Assembly: GCF_009380215.1 (NCBI RefSeq)
Contig: NZ_WHUG01000015.1
Span: forward strand, 62,001-126,000
Direction of reading: 5' to 3'
DNA from: Rugamonas aquatica
GTDB taxonomy: Bacteria; Pseudomonadota; Gammaproteobacteria; Burkholderiales; Burkholderiaceae_D
DNA: 64,000 bases
Part shown: positions 52,796 to 61,241 of the stretch, piece by piece
Layout: every line of letters begins with the position of its first letter
How positions within the stretch are numbered: the first letter of the stretch is position 1
The notes under the pieces: model-generated
What the model was told of the DNA's origin: nothing
Seen by the model: only the letters and a program-made list of their open reading frames with translations
Databases searched by the model: none
Made by a program: the position numbers and the translations under genes

Positions 52796-53764
52796 ATGAA
52801 CCGCCCCAACGATCAGTCTCCGCGCGCCGAGTACGCGCGCCGCATGAACCGCGTATTGAACTACATCGACACCCATCTGGACCAGCCGCTGGAACTGGCG
52901 CAGCTGGCCGATGTCGCCAACTTCTCGCGCTTTCACTTCCATCGCATCTTCCAATCGTGGATGGGCGAAACGCTGGGCGACTATGCGCGCCGCCGGCGGC
53001 TGGAGAAAGCCGCCTACCGCCTGAGCTGCACGCCGCCCGAGTCGGTGCTCGAAACGGCGCTGGCCACCGGCTTCGGTTCCGGCGAAGCGTTCGCGCGCGC
53101 CTTCAAGCTCAGGTTCGGCTGCACGCCAACCGAATGGCGGCGCGACACGCGTGAGCGCCTGGCCTCGCAGGCGCTCGGCGGCAACCGGCGCGCGGAGAGC
53201 AATCTGGATCAGGTGCTTGGCAAGTACGATCAGACGCCGCAAACCGGCATCGGCGACGATGACATCTCCAACAAACAATCAGGAGAATTCAATATGGACG
53301 TTAAAGTGATCGACTTGCCGGCAGCCCGCGTCGCCTACCATCGCCACATCGGCCCTTACGGCCCGGGCATCGGCGCCTTCTGGCGCGGCACCGTCGCGCC
53401 GTGGGTGCAATCGCACGGCCTGGGCCAGGCGCTGTGCTACGGCGTCGGCTACGACGACCCGAGCATCACGCCGCCCGACAAATGCCGCTACGACGCCTGC
53501 GTGACCGTGCCGGAGAGTTTCACCGCCGCCGGCTCGGCCGACGTCACCACGCTGCCCGGCGGCCGCTACGCGGTCGCACGGTTCGAAGGCCAGCCTGCCG
53601 CCATCGCAGACGCCTGGACCTGGATGACGCGCAACTGGCTGCCGTCGAGCGGCTTGCAGTGCGACGACCGCCCCTGCTTCGAAATGTTCACGCCCGAACT
53701 GGCGTTCGATCCGCAGACCGGCGCCATGACCTGCGACATCTGCATTCCGGTGCGGCCGCTGTAG
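52796..53764 (+). CDS. AraC-family regulator fused to a GyrI-like effector domain
   Basis: This 322-residue protein has an N-terminal AraC DNA-binding domain (about 15-115: LAQLADVANFSRFHFHRIFQ and FGCTPTEWRR). A linker follows, then a C-terminal GyrI/Rob-like ligand domain (about 168-322, starting DVKVIDLPAARVAYHRHIGPYG). The order is that of Rob, SoxS-like and transport-linked regulators that sense small molecules. Cysteines near the end (DRPCFEM, TCDIC) could bind metal, but this is uncertain. It is 84 nt before the TonB-like gene. Confidence 0.9.
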   Translation: MNRPNDQSPRAEYARRMNRVLNYIDTHLDQPLELAQLADVANFSRFHFHRIFQSWMGETLGDYARRRRLEKAAYRLSCTPPESVLETALATGFGSGEAFARAFKLRFGCTPTEWRRDTRERLASQALGGNRRAESNLDQVLGKYDQTPQTGIGDDDISNKQSGEFNMDVKVIDLPAARVAYHRHIGPYGPGIGAFWRGTVAPWVQSHGLGQALCYGVGYDDPSITPPDKCRYDACVTVPESFTAAGSADVTTLPGGRYAVARFEGQPAAIADAWTWMTRNWLPSSGLQCDDRPCFEMFTPELAFDPQTGAMTCDICIPVRPL

Positions 53765-53847
53765 CGCAAATTCTTGCTGCTGCCGCTGGGCACCGCCCGG
53801 GAAGTGTGATATTTTTCGCAATGCGCACAACACGGGAGGGCGACAGC

Positions 53848-54521
53848 ATGCAACAGGATTTGAGTTTCTTGAACTTGGGGCTCGGCCGCAACACGCGCGG
53901 TTCCAGCCTGGCGTTGATCGTCGCGCTACACTTGCTGATCGTCTGGTTCATGCTGCAAAAGACCGGCAAGATCACGCTGTTCACCTATGAGGCGCCGAGC
54001 CGGATCACGCAGGTCTCGATGCTGAGTTCCGGCGCCGGCTCCAGCACGGCGCCGGCTGCGGACTTCGCCGTCGACAGCATGCCCGCGCCGGCGATGCCAC
54101 GGCTGGATTTAGGTGCGTCGTTCGCCATCAAGGCCGAAGCCACCACGGAAGATGCGGCGATCGTGCACGCCAGTCCCCAGACCTCAACGCAGGCCAGGAA
54201 GGCGTGGTCCGCATGACCCTGCTGATCGACGCGCAAGGTCGCGTTGCCGAGTCGCGCATCATCAAATCGAGCCGCTCGTTTTCGCTGGACCGCGCCTCGC
54301 GCGACGCCATCGCGCTGTGCCGCTTCGTGCCACCGATGCAGAACCGCGTTGCGGTCGGCGGCTGGGTATCGCTCAAGCACACCTGGAGCCTGCGCGAAAC
54401 CATGGGCGTGTTCCGCGACGGGCCTGACGACACTGTGCGCCGCCTGAAGCAAGGCGTCGCTATACTGCCAACGACCACCTCACAAAGGAGCGATCATGTC
54501 ACAAGAACTGGTACTGGATAA
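53848..54521 (+). pseudogene. TonB-like energy transducer gene split by a frameshift in a C-tract
   Basis: An ATG at 53848 (GGAGGG upstream) opens a protein with one membrane span (SSLALIVALHLLIVWFML), then TonB-like periplasmic sequence up to VHASPQ. The frame then changes at a CCCC run (54175-54178). The coding frame resumes in the -1 frame (DLNAGQEGVVRMTLLIDAQGRV, then SSRSFSLDRASRDAIALCRFVP), which is a good TonB C-terminal fold. One extra C would restore a continuous chain of about 224 residues. This may be a true mutation, a sequencing error or a slippery switch. The last codons overlap the next gene. Confidence 0.75.
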
Positions 54522-54858
54522 TCGCCTCGAATCGGCCAAGAGCACCGCCTGGTGGCTCTACATTATTCATGCGGTGAGCTTCATCTTTTCGCTCGGCCTG
54601 TTTTCCGTGCTGCCGCTGGCAATCAACTACCTGCAGCGGCCCAGCACCGAAGGCACTTTCGTCCACACCCACCACAGCTGGATGATCCGCTCGTTCTGGT
54701 GGTACGTGGCCTTCGTCGCCATCGGCGCCGTGCTGTTCGTCACCATCATCGGCATACCGCTGGCCTACCTGGTCTGGCTGGGCGCCTGGCTGTGGAAGGC
54801 TTATCGCCTGATCAGCGGCATCCTGCGCCTGAATCGCAACGAGCCGGCCGCACTCTGA
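54496..54858 (+). CDS. Small inner-membrane protein, DUF4870-like
   Basis: This 120-residue protein has three predicted spans (about 18-40, 66-88 and 90-105). The HTHHSWMIRSFWWYVAF segment and the third-span GIPLAYLVWLGAWLWKAYRLISG resemble the DUF4870 family. AAAGGAGCG precedes the ATG. The start overlaps the end of the TonB-like gene in another frame. Function is unknown. Confidence 0.7.
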   Translation: MSQELVLDNRLESAKSTAWWLYIIHAVSFIFSLGLFSVLPLAINYLQRPSTEGTFVHTHHSWMIRSFWWYVAFVAIGAVLFVTIIGIPLAYLVWLGAWLWKAYRLISGILRLNRNEPAAL

Positions 54859-54942
54859 TTATCGGAATAAAAATCGCCGGTCAGCCTGATCGCCTCCGAC
54901 GCTCCAGGTTTTGACAGTATCCGTTATCAACGCCACTACTGG

Positions 54943-56931
54943 ATGACGACCATGGCTATCTGCGGTAAATGTGGGGGGAAATTCACGGGCACCAGTTGTC
55001 CATTTTGCGCTCCGAAGAAAACCACGGCGCCGAAGCGGAAGCTGTCGTCCGAATTTCCCTCGGCTTCCAGCAGCAGCGCCGCCGCATCGTCTTCGTCCCT
55101 GCCCCCGCAACAGGTCCGCAAGCAGCGTGTCCTGGCACCGGGATATGCGTTGCTCCATACGCTGGGCCGCTGCAAGCTCGACGCTCATGGCGGCGATGGC
55201 GCTTATGCCAACTGGATGCAGCGCTATTTTGAAGCCGTCATCGCCGGTGGACAAACCAACTGCAAATATGTGGACCGCCTTGTCTACCAAGGTGCGGTCG
55301 GCAACGCCAACACGGCCCAGCTGTCCAGGGAGACCAATCCCCAAATACGGAGCGAATTCGAAAGAGTACTCGATTCGCCGGAGCTCAAAACGATCGACAT
55401 CGTGATTCTTAACTGGCATATACGCTACACCGGCACCCCCAATGGCTACACCGGACGCGGCCTGAACCAGGCGCTCATCAATAGCTTGCACAAGATGGCC
55501 GCCGAAGCGGAAAAGCGGCTCGTCATCGTCTACACAGTACATGAAAACAGCAGTGTCAAGCGGATCAGCAAGACGTCCGAGCAGCCCAGCGGACTCATCA
55601 CGCTAAATCCGGCCGTACATGGCCATATGCAGGAAGAATTCCCGGCCGACGACGTGCAGGGACTGCAGTCACAAGTGCCTGGGTTGATGACCTCGCTTCA
55701 CACAACCGTACTGAGCCGCATCTTCCACTACCTTGGTTATCTGGATCCACCCACGCTTCCAGGCATAGTCCGCCCCACGAATCCCCTGCCGGTGCCGCGG
55801 CTGACCGACGACCCAAAAACAAAGCAGTGTTTGGCCATCCTGATGCAGGAATTGCGGCTGCGCCTGAACCTGTCCCGGCAAACAGTGGGGGCGGTGGCGC
55901 CCGGCGAAGCGGGCATCGTCCTGTTCGGGATGATCTCCGCCCGGCACGGCACGACACGGAGCAACGTCCAGGCCTTGTGCGCAGCCTTGACTCTGGCGGC
56001 CATACCCGACACTTTCCGCGTCATCATCGCCGGCAAGGAAGAAGAAGCCGACCTGGTCAGCGATTTGCGCGACCTCGCCACCACCACGCCGCGCTTGAGG
56101 GTCATCGGCTTGCTGAAATCCTTCGACGAACTGGCCCACTGCAAATATGCACTGTCGTTTGATACGCACGGTTTCCGCACCAATGCCTCGGCGATGATCA
56201 ATGTGATGCGCGCCGGCCATTTGCTGTTCAGCCGTAACGGCGGAGAAAGCGACGACCAGCTGATACAGCGCACGGTGAATTTCATCCGGCAGGCTGGACC
56301 GCGCGCCCAACCGGTCAGCTACATGATCTCGCAACAGATGCCCCGGTGTCTGGATAGCGACGAGCAGATAGTCGGTCGGCGCCTGGGCCAGTTTTTCGAC
56401 AGCATCGCAGCCAAGGACAGTGCTAACTTTGTGGACACCAGCCTGGATAAAATGCTGGGCGAACCGGAAGAGGACGAGCAAATGGCATCCGCCGGCGCGG
56501 TGGGGATGATACTTAACTTCCAGGCGAATTCCTTCCCGCTCCATACCAGGCCGGATATACGCTTGCGCGTACAGCACTGGACCGAGCCCGACGGCGACTG
56601 CGGCATCTATGCGCTGGGCATACTGGCCAACCGGCCCTTCACCAGGCCATCGCTGGCGCAGCACCTGCGCACCCTCGGTGGAGCACAGGCCAACCAGCTG
56701 GCCGACAGTTTCACAGGTCTCTTTCAAACACGCTGGCTGGGCTTGCAACAGATGTACGGCATAGGCCACTTGCTAGGCTTGGCGGATATTGCGCTGGTCG
56801 GCTTCAACCCGCTGCAGAATACCTGGTCTTCCCTGCATGGAGATCCAACAACATCCCTGCATATTGTCGCCCACGTACCGGCGGCGCTGGGTAGCCAGAA
56901 CAACCACTGGGTGGTCATGTCGCGCCTGTGA
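54943..56931 (+). CDS. Unrecognised multidomain protein: zinc ribbon, GT-B-like domain, C-terminal cysteine-protease-like domain
   Basis: I do not recognise this 662-residue protein as a whole. The N-terminus has a zinc-ribbon pattern (Cys7, Cys10, Cys19, Cys22), then an Ser/Ala-rich linker. Residues about 340-470 read like the second lobe of a GT-B glycosyltransferase (IVLFGMISARHGTTRSN, RVIIAGKEEE and ALSFDTHGFRTNASAMINVM). The C-terminal 130 residues have DGDCGIYALG (Cys553) and NNHWVVM (His655), spaced and worded like OTU/papain-type deubiquitinase or protease domains. There is no signal peptide or obvious chaperone gene. A secreted effector or toxin is possible, but none of the domains is proven. 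Confidence 0.7.
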   Translation: MTTMAICGKCGGKFTGTSCPFCAPKKTTAPKRKLSSEFPSASSSSAAASSSSLPPQQVRKQRVLAPGYALLHTLGRCKLDAHGGDGAYANWMQRYFEAVIAGGQTNCKYVDRLVYQGAVGNANTAQLSRETNPQIRSEFERVLDSPELKTIDIVILNWHIRYTGTPNGYTGRGLNQALINSLHKMAAEAEKRLVIVYTVHENSSVKRISKTSEQPSGLITLNPAVHGHMQEEFPADDVQGLQSQVPGLMTSLHTTVLSRIFHYLGYLDPPTLPGIVRPTNPLPVPRLTDDPKTKQCLAILMQELRLRLNLSRQTVGAVAPGEAGIVLFGMISARHGTTRSNVQALCAALTLAAIPDTFRVIIAGKEEEADLVSDLRDLATTTPRLRVIGLLKSFDELAHCKYALSFDTHGFRTNASAMINVMRAGHLLFSRNGGESDDQLIQRTVNFIRQAGPRAQPVSYMISQQMPRCLDSDEQIVGRRLGQFFDSIAAKDSANFVDTSLDKMLGEPEEDEQMASAGAVGMILNFQANSFPLHTRPDIRLRVQHWTEPDGDCGIYALGILANRPFTRPSLAQHLRTLGGAQANQLADSFTGLFQTRWLGLQQMYGIGHLLGLADIALVGFNPLQNTWSSLHGDPTTSLHIVAHVPAALGSQNNHWVVMSRL

Positions 56932-56940
56932 CGCGGCCGA

Positions 56941-57999
56941 TCAGCCCAATATCGCCTTCAGCGCGTCGACCAGCTTCGCGCACTCATCGTCGGTGCCAAT
57001 GGAGATGCGCAGGAACTGGTCGATGCGCGCCTGTTTGAAGTGACGCACCAGTATCGCCCGCTCGCGCAGCCCCGCCGCAATTTGCGCCGCGTCGTGCCCC
57101 GGATGGCGGGCGAAGATGAAGTTGGCCTGCGATGGCAGCACGTCGAAGCCCAGCGCCTGCATCTGCGCGGCCAGCCATGCGCGGGTGGCGATGATGGCTT
57201 GCGAGGTCTGCTCCATGTGGGCCGCATCGTCGATCGCCGCCACCGCGCCGGCCTGCGCAACCTGCCCCAGCGGATAGCAATTGAAACTGTTCTTCACGCG
57301 CTCCAGTCCCGCGATCAGATCGGGATGGCCGACCGCGTAACCCACCCGCAGCCCCGCCAGCGAGCGCGATTTGGACAGCGTCTGGACCACCAGCAGATTA
57401 TCGTAGCGGCCCAGCAGCGCAATGGCGCTCTGGCCGCCGAAGTCCACATAGGCTTCGTCGATCACCACCACCTGGTCGGGATGCGCGGCCAGCAGCGCCT
57501 CGATGCGCTGCAGCGGCAGCCCGATGCCGGTCGGCGCGTTCGGGTTGGCGATGATGATCGCGCCGCACGGCCGGTTGTAGTCCGCCACGTCGATCTCGTA
57601 GCGCGCGTTCAGCGGCACCTGCACCGCCTCGATGCCATACAAGCTGCAATAGGTCGGATAAAAACTGTAGCTGATGTCCGGGCAAAGCAGCGGCAGCGCG
57701 TGCTTGAGCAAGGCCTGGAAGGTATGCGCCAGCACCTCGTCCGAACTGTTGCCGACGAAGACCTGCTCGCGCGCGAGGCCGTAGCGGCGGGCCACGGCGT
57801 CCTTCACGGCGGCGTTGCCGGGGTCCGAGTATTTGCGCAGCTGGTCGCCGACGGCGGCCTGCATCGCCGCCACCGCCCTGGGCGACGGACCGTAGGGATT
57901 CTCGTTGGTGTTCAGCTTGACCAGGCCGGGCATCTGCACCTGCTCTCCCGGCGTGTAGGGCCTCAGGCCGTGGACCACGTCGCTCCAGTAGCGGCTCAT
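56941..57999 (-). CDS. hisC: Histidinol-phosphate aminotransferase (HisC)
   Basis: This 352-residue PLP enzyme carries out the aminotransferase step of histidine synthesis. The ATG at 57999 overlaps the stop of metC as ATGA. The aminotransferase fold is clear: KLNTNENPYGPSP at the N-terminus, VIDEAYVDFGG, the PLP Lys in TLSKSRSLAGLRVGY, and FLRISIGTDDEC near the C-terminus. The match to HisC2-type enzymes is good. Aromatic aminotransferase activity is also known in this family. It follows metC directly, away from the main his operon. Confidence 0.88.
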   Translation of the reverse strand: MSRYWSDVVHGLRPYTPGEQVQMPGLVKLNTNENPYGPSPRAVAAMQAAVGDQLRKYSDPGNAAVKDAVARRYGLAREQVFVGNSSDEVLAHTFQALLKHALPLLCPDISYSFYPTYCSLYGIEAVQVPLNARYEIDVADYNRPCGAIIIANPNAPTGIGLPLQRIEALLAAHPDQVVVIDEAYVDFGGQSAIALLGRYDNLLVVQTLSKSRSLAGLRVGYAVGHPDLIAGLERVKNSFNCYPLGQVAQAGAVAAIDDAAHMEQTSQAIIATRAWLAAQMQALGFDVLPSQANFIFARHPGHDAAQIAAGLRERAILVRHFKQARIDQFLRISIGTDDECAKLVDALKAILG

Positions 58000-59165
58000 T
58001 GCAGCTCTCCCAGCGCGCGCTCGACATCGGCGATCAGGTCGTTGACGTCCTCCAGGCCGACGTTGAAGCGCACCAGGATGCCCTTGTCCTGCCAGTCGTT
58101 GCGCATGCGCTGGATACGGTAAGGCATGACCAGGCTGTTGGCCCCGCCCCAGCTGTAGCCTATTTTGAAGAACTTGAGCGCGTCGACGAAACGGTCGGTC
58201 TGGGCCTCGGTATAGCGCTCGTCGAACACCACCGAGAACAGGCCGCCGGCGCCGCTGAAGTCGCGCTTCCAGATCTCGTGGCCGGGACAGTCGGTAAACG
58301 CGGGATGCAGCACCCGGGTGATTTCCGGGCGCGCCTGCAACCACGCGGCCAGCTTGCGGGCGGCCGCGTCGTGCGCGTCGAAGCGCAGGCGCATGGTCGG
58401 CAGGCCGCGTGCGACCAGGTAGGCGTCGTCCGCGCCCACGCCCATGCCCAGTCGCATGTGCGCGAGGCTGAGGCGCTCGTTCAGCGCCGGGTCGCGCGTG
58501 ATGACGGCGCCCATCAGCACATCCGATCCGCCGGACTGGTACTTGGTCAGCGCCTGCATGATGATGTCGACGCCGAGATCGAAGCCGCGCAGCGCCAGGC
58601 CGGCCGACCAGGTATTGTCCAGCGCGACCACCACGCCGCGCTCGTGCGCCGCCTTGCAGATCGCCGGCAGGTCCGGCACTTCCATCGAGACCGAGCCGGG
58701 AGCCTCGGTCCAGATCAACTTGGTGTTCGGCTGGATCAGCGCGGCGATGCCCTCGCCGATCAGCGGATCGTAGTAGCGCGCGGTGATGCCGAAATCGGCC
58801 GTCAGCCAGCTGCCCAGCTCGCGATTCGGGTTGTAGACGTTGTCGGGCAACAGCACATCATCGCCGGCCTTGAGCAGCGCGAAGTCGACCATCGCGATGG
58901 CCGCCAGGCCGCTGGGCGCCAGCAGGCAGTGCTTGCCGTCCTCGATCTCGGCCAGGCGTGCTTCCAGCGTGAACGTGGTCGGCGTGCCGTGCAGGCCGTA
59001 GGTATAGGCGTTCTTCTCTTTCCATTGGCCCGAGCGCATGGCCGCGACATTCTTGAACAGCACCGTCGAGGCATGATGGATGGCGCCAGGGAAAGCGGCA
59101 AAGCCTTCCGGCGCCTGGTAGTCGGTATGGACGAGCGTGGTCTGGAGAGATTTTGGGATAGTCAT
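57996..59165 (-). CDS. metC: Cystathionine beta-lyase
   Basis: This enzyme of about 389 residues converts cystathionine to homocysteine, pyruvate and ammonia in methionine synthesis. It starts at ATG 59165 (TIPKSLQTTLVHTDY); the frame runs to 59222 without a ribosome site. Motifs of the Cys/Met-metabolism PLP family are present: YGLHGTPTT, LLAPSGLAAI, VALDNTWSAG, and the PLP Lys in ALTKYQSGGSDVLMG. The match is to the MetC subgroup rather than MetB. hisC follows with overlapping start and stop. The region upstream (59166-59298) is shared with the divergent peptide operon. Confidence 0.92.
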   Translation of the reverse strand: MTIPKSLQTTLVHTDYQAPEGFAAFPGAIHHASTVLFKNVAAMRSGQWKEKNAYTYGLHGTPTTFTLEARLAEIEDGKHCLLAPSGLAAIAMVDFALLKAGDDVLLPDNVYNPNRELGSWLTADFGITARYYDPLIGEGIAALIQPNTKLIWTEAPGSVSMEVPDLPAICKAAHERGVVVALDNTWSAGLALRGFDLGVDIIMQALTKYQSGGSDVLMGAVITRDPALNERLSLAHMRLGMGVGADDAYLVARGLPTMRLRFDAHDAAARKLAAWLQARPEITRVLHPAFTDCPGHEIWKRDFSGAGGLFSVVFDERYTEAQTDRFVDALKFFKIGYSWGGANSLVMPYRIQRMRNDWQDKGILVRFNVGLEDVNDLIADVERALGELQ

Positions 59166-59298
59166 GGTTCGATTATAAACGCATTGCCCGGCAGGCCAGA
59201 CGCAGCCCCACACCTTTGACAAACATCAAACGTCAATTGGCGTCGGTCGTTAAGTTAGTAGTCATGTCCCCCACCACCAACCGTTCAAGGAGAACGCC
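59166..59298. promoter_or_regulatory. Shared upstream region of metC and the radical SAM peptide operon
   Basis: 133 bp between two divergent transcripts. A TTGACA hexamer (59216-59221, plus) is present, but I find no -10 at the correct distance. AAGGAG lies before the peptide gene. I cannot define either promoter further. Confidence 0.4.
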
Positions 59299-59487
59299 AT
59301 GTCGCAGCCGACCGCATGCCAGGATCAAGAGTTAAAACTCAACCTCACCGACGAACAACGCAAGGAACTCACGCACTTTATCGCCAGCAGCGGACGCGTC
59401 AAGCTGGATATCGACCTGCTGTTCGAAGGCGATGTTTCAGTGAAGGCCGTCGCCCCCGTTGCCGTATTGGTCGGCAACGCCATCTGA
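59299..59487 (+). CDS. Candidate precursor peptide of a radical SAM-modified RiPP (62 residues)
   Basis: This is a short ORF with its own AAGGAG. The first 45 residues are charged and helix-prone (LNLTDEQRKELTHFIASS, then RVKLDIDLLFEGDV), as leader peptides are. The C-terminal 16 residues are hydrophobic and Val/Ala-rich (SVKAVAPVAVLVGNAI) and form the likely core. There is one Cys (residue 7) and no GG or GA cleavage site. It is the first gene of a tight operon with two radical SAM enzymes. Precursor status rests on size, shape and context. A small binding partner of the enzyme is the alternative. Confidence 0.7.
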   Translation: MSQPTACQDQELKLNLTDEQRKELTHFIASSGRVKLDIDLLFEGDVSVKAVAPVAVLVGNAI

Positions 59488-59503
59488 CCGCAGCGAGGCG
59501 AGC

Positions 59504-60736
59504 ATGGTTCCGGACGTCCGCATTCGTCAGGAAGACTTCGGTTTCATCCTGGCCTTCGGCACTGGCGAAATCGGGCTGTACGACCATGCCGCCGCAAGCG
59601 CGCTGTTGCATGGCACAACGCGGGAAGCGTTGGAGCCGTACCGCCTGCCATCCGTTCCGGTCAGGGACGAGTTTCATCTGAGCGCGCCGCTCATCGTCTG
59701 GTTCGAGATTACCCGTGCCTGCAACCTGACTTGCCGGCACTGCTACATCGAGGCTGGCAAGCCACGGGATAAGGAGCTGTCGACACCCGAGATCTTCGAC
59801 GCCCTCGAACAGATGAAAGCGGCCGGCGTCTTCGCCCTGGTGCTGGTTGGCGGCGAGCCGATGATGCACCCGGACTTCCTGGCCATCGTCCATCACGCCC
59901 ACCAGCTTGGTTTCGTCATTTCCATTGCGACCAATGGCGCTTACATCACGCAAGACCTGATCGACCGCCTGCCGCGCAAGGAATGCGTGGTCAGCGTCAG
60001 CGTCGACGGCACGGCCGGGCACAAGGAATTGCGCATCCGCTCCACATGGGACGATGTACGCGAACGCATATTGCTGCTGCGCCGCAACGGCATTCCGACC
60101 GCGATCATGTCGACGCAGACGGCCGGCAATGTGCACGAGTTGCAGACGCTGCTGGACTTCGCCCGCGAGCACCAGTGTTTCTTCGGATCGACGCCGATGA
60201 GCCCCATCGGGCGCGGCAAGTTCTTCCCGCAGTACCAGCCGCAGACGGATATCGTCGAGGAAACGGCCCGGCTGTACATCGCCGACAAGCTTCACGACCA
60301 GGTCATGAACGATACCGTCGGCCTGTGCGTGGCCAAGTTTCTTGACGAGTGCCACAACATCGCGAAGGCGACCGGCCGCGAATTCTGCGGCGTGGCGATG
60401 GCCTACCTGATGAGCGACGGCTCGCTGTATCCCTGCTCGATTTGCGCGTCCAACGGCAAGTTCCTCGCCGGCAGCCTGCGCGAGCATACGTTCCAGGAGC
60501 TGTGGCGGGATTCGTTCAAGGATATTCGCCAGTTCACTTACGACAAATTCAAGGAGTGCCCCAACTGCGAGCTGTCGCGCGATCCCTACTACTGCACTTC
60601 GCGCTGCGCCGTCATGGCCGAACTCTATACCGGCGACCCGCTCGGCTGCGGCTCCACGCCCTTCGTCAAGGCCAGCCTCAAACGGCGCACCGAACTGCTA
60701 CAGACCGAGTTCCCCGGCACACCGGGGGCGATATGA
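59504..60736 (+). CDS. Radical SAM/SPASM peptide-modifying enzyme with N-terminal PqqD-like segment
   Basis: This enzyme of 410 residues starts at ATG 59504 (GCGAGGCGAGC upstream). Residues 1-50 (RIRQEDFGFILAFGTGEIGLYD) have the wording of a PqqD-like peptide recognition element. The radical SAM cluster is CxxxCxxC at Cys73, Cys77 and Cys80 (ITRACNLTCRHC). A C-terminal Cys-rich SPASM domain follows (YPCSICASNGKF, KECPNCELS, YCTSRCA and DPLGC), holding extra iron-sulphur clusters. The best relatives are PqqE/MftC-like peptide maturases. The peptide gene lies 16 nt upstream. The modification is unknown. Confidence 0.9.
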   Translation: MVPDVRIRQEDFGFILAFGTGEIGLYDHAAASALLHGTTREALEPYRLPSVPVRDEFHLSAPLIVWFEITRACNLTCRHCYIEAGKPRDKELSTPEIFDALEQMKAAGVFALVLVGGEPMMHPDFLAIVHHAHQLGFVISIATNGAYITQDLIDRLPRKECVVSVSVDGTAGHKELRIRSTWDDVRERILLLRRNGIPTAIMSTQTAGNVHELQTLLDFAREHQCFFGSTPMSPIGRGKFFPQYQPQTDIVEETARLYIADKLHDQVMNDTVGLCVAKFLDECHNIAKATGREFCGVAMAYLMSDGSLYPCSICASNGKFLAGSLREHTFQELWRDSFKDIRQFTYDKFKECPNCELSRDPYYCTSRCAVMAELYTGDPLGCGSTPFVKASLKRRTELLQTEFPGTPGAI

Positions 60737-61230
60737 ACGGCGACGCGCGGATCATCCCCGTCATCACCGGCGTCGGCCACGGGCAGACCGAACTGTCCGC
60801 CTACGATGACGCGCTCTGGAAAACCGGCATCGGCAATTTCAACGTGATTGCGCTGTCCAGCGTGATCCCGCCGGGATGGGAGCCGGCGCTACAGCCGGAG
60901 CCGGACCTGCGGCGGACATGGGGCAACCGCCTCTACGTGGTGCAGGCGGTAGCATCGTCCAGCGGGCAGCGCGACACCGGCCTGGCGGCGGGCATAGGCT
61001 GGGCCATCTTCGAGCATGGCGGCGGCGTATTCGTGGAGCATCACGGCGCAGCGGCCGATGCCGGCAGCGCCTTGCAGGCGGTCGAACACGACATCGAACT
61101 ATCGATCGCCGACTTGTGCGAGCGCCGCGCCGCCGTGCCGGCAAGCCGTGGCAAGGCAAGCATCTCCGCCACGGCACGCGGGCCCTGTTGCGTGCTGGCC
61201 GTTGCCGTATTCCAGCAAGAAGACTGGTGA
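60733..61230 (+). CDS. Pyruvoyl-dependent arginine decarboxylase-like protein (PvlArgDC)
   Basis: This 165-residue protein overlaps the stop of the first radical SAM gene as ATGA. It has the PvlArgDC wording, including WKTGIGNFNVIALSSVIPPG. Ser42-Ser43 match the self-cleavage site that forms the catalytic pyruvoyl group, where the proenzyme of the archaeal family is cut. Length also fits (about 160). Usual family activity is arginine to agmatine plus CO2. Inside a peptide-modification operon it may instead act on a peptide or a released residue, which is speculation. Both cleavage serines are intact. Confidence 0.85.
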   Translation: MNGDARIIPVITGVGHGQTELSAYDDALWKTGIGNFNVIALSSVIPPGWEPALQPEPDLRRTWGNRLYVVQAVASSSGQRDTGLAAGIGWAIFEHGGGVFVEHHGAAADAGSALQAVEHDIELSIADLCERRAAVPASRGKASISATARGPCCVLAVAVFQQEDW

Positions 61231-61241
61231 AAGGACGCCGC

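Noticed and set aside
57398..58344. N-terminal extension of HisC to 58344
   Set aside because: The 115 extra residues are out-of-frame metC sequence. The real start is the ATG that overlaps the metC stop.
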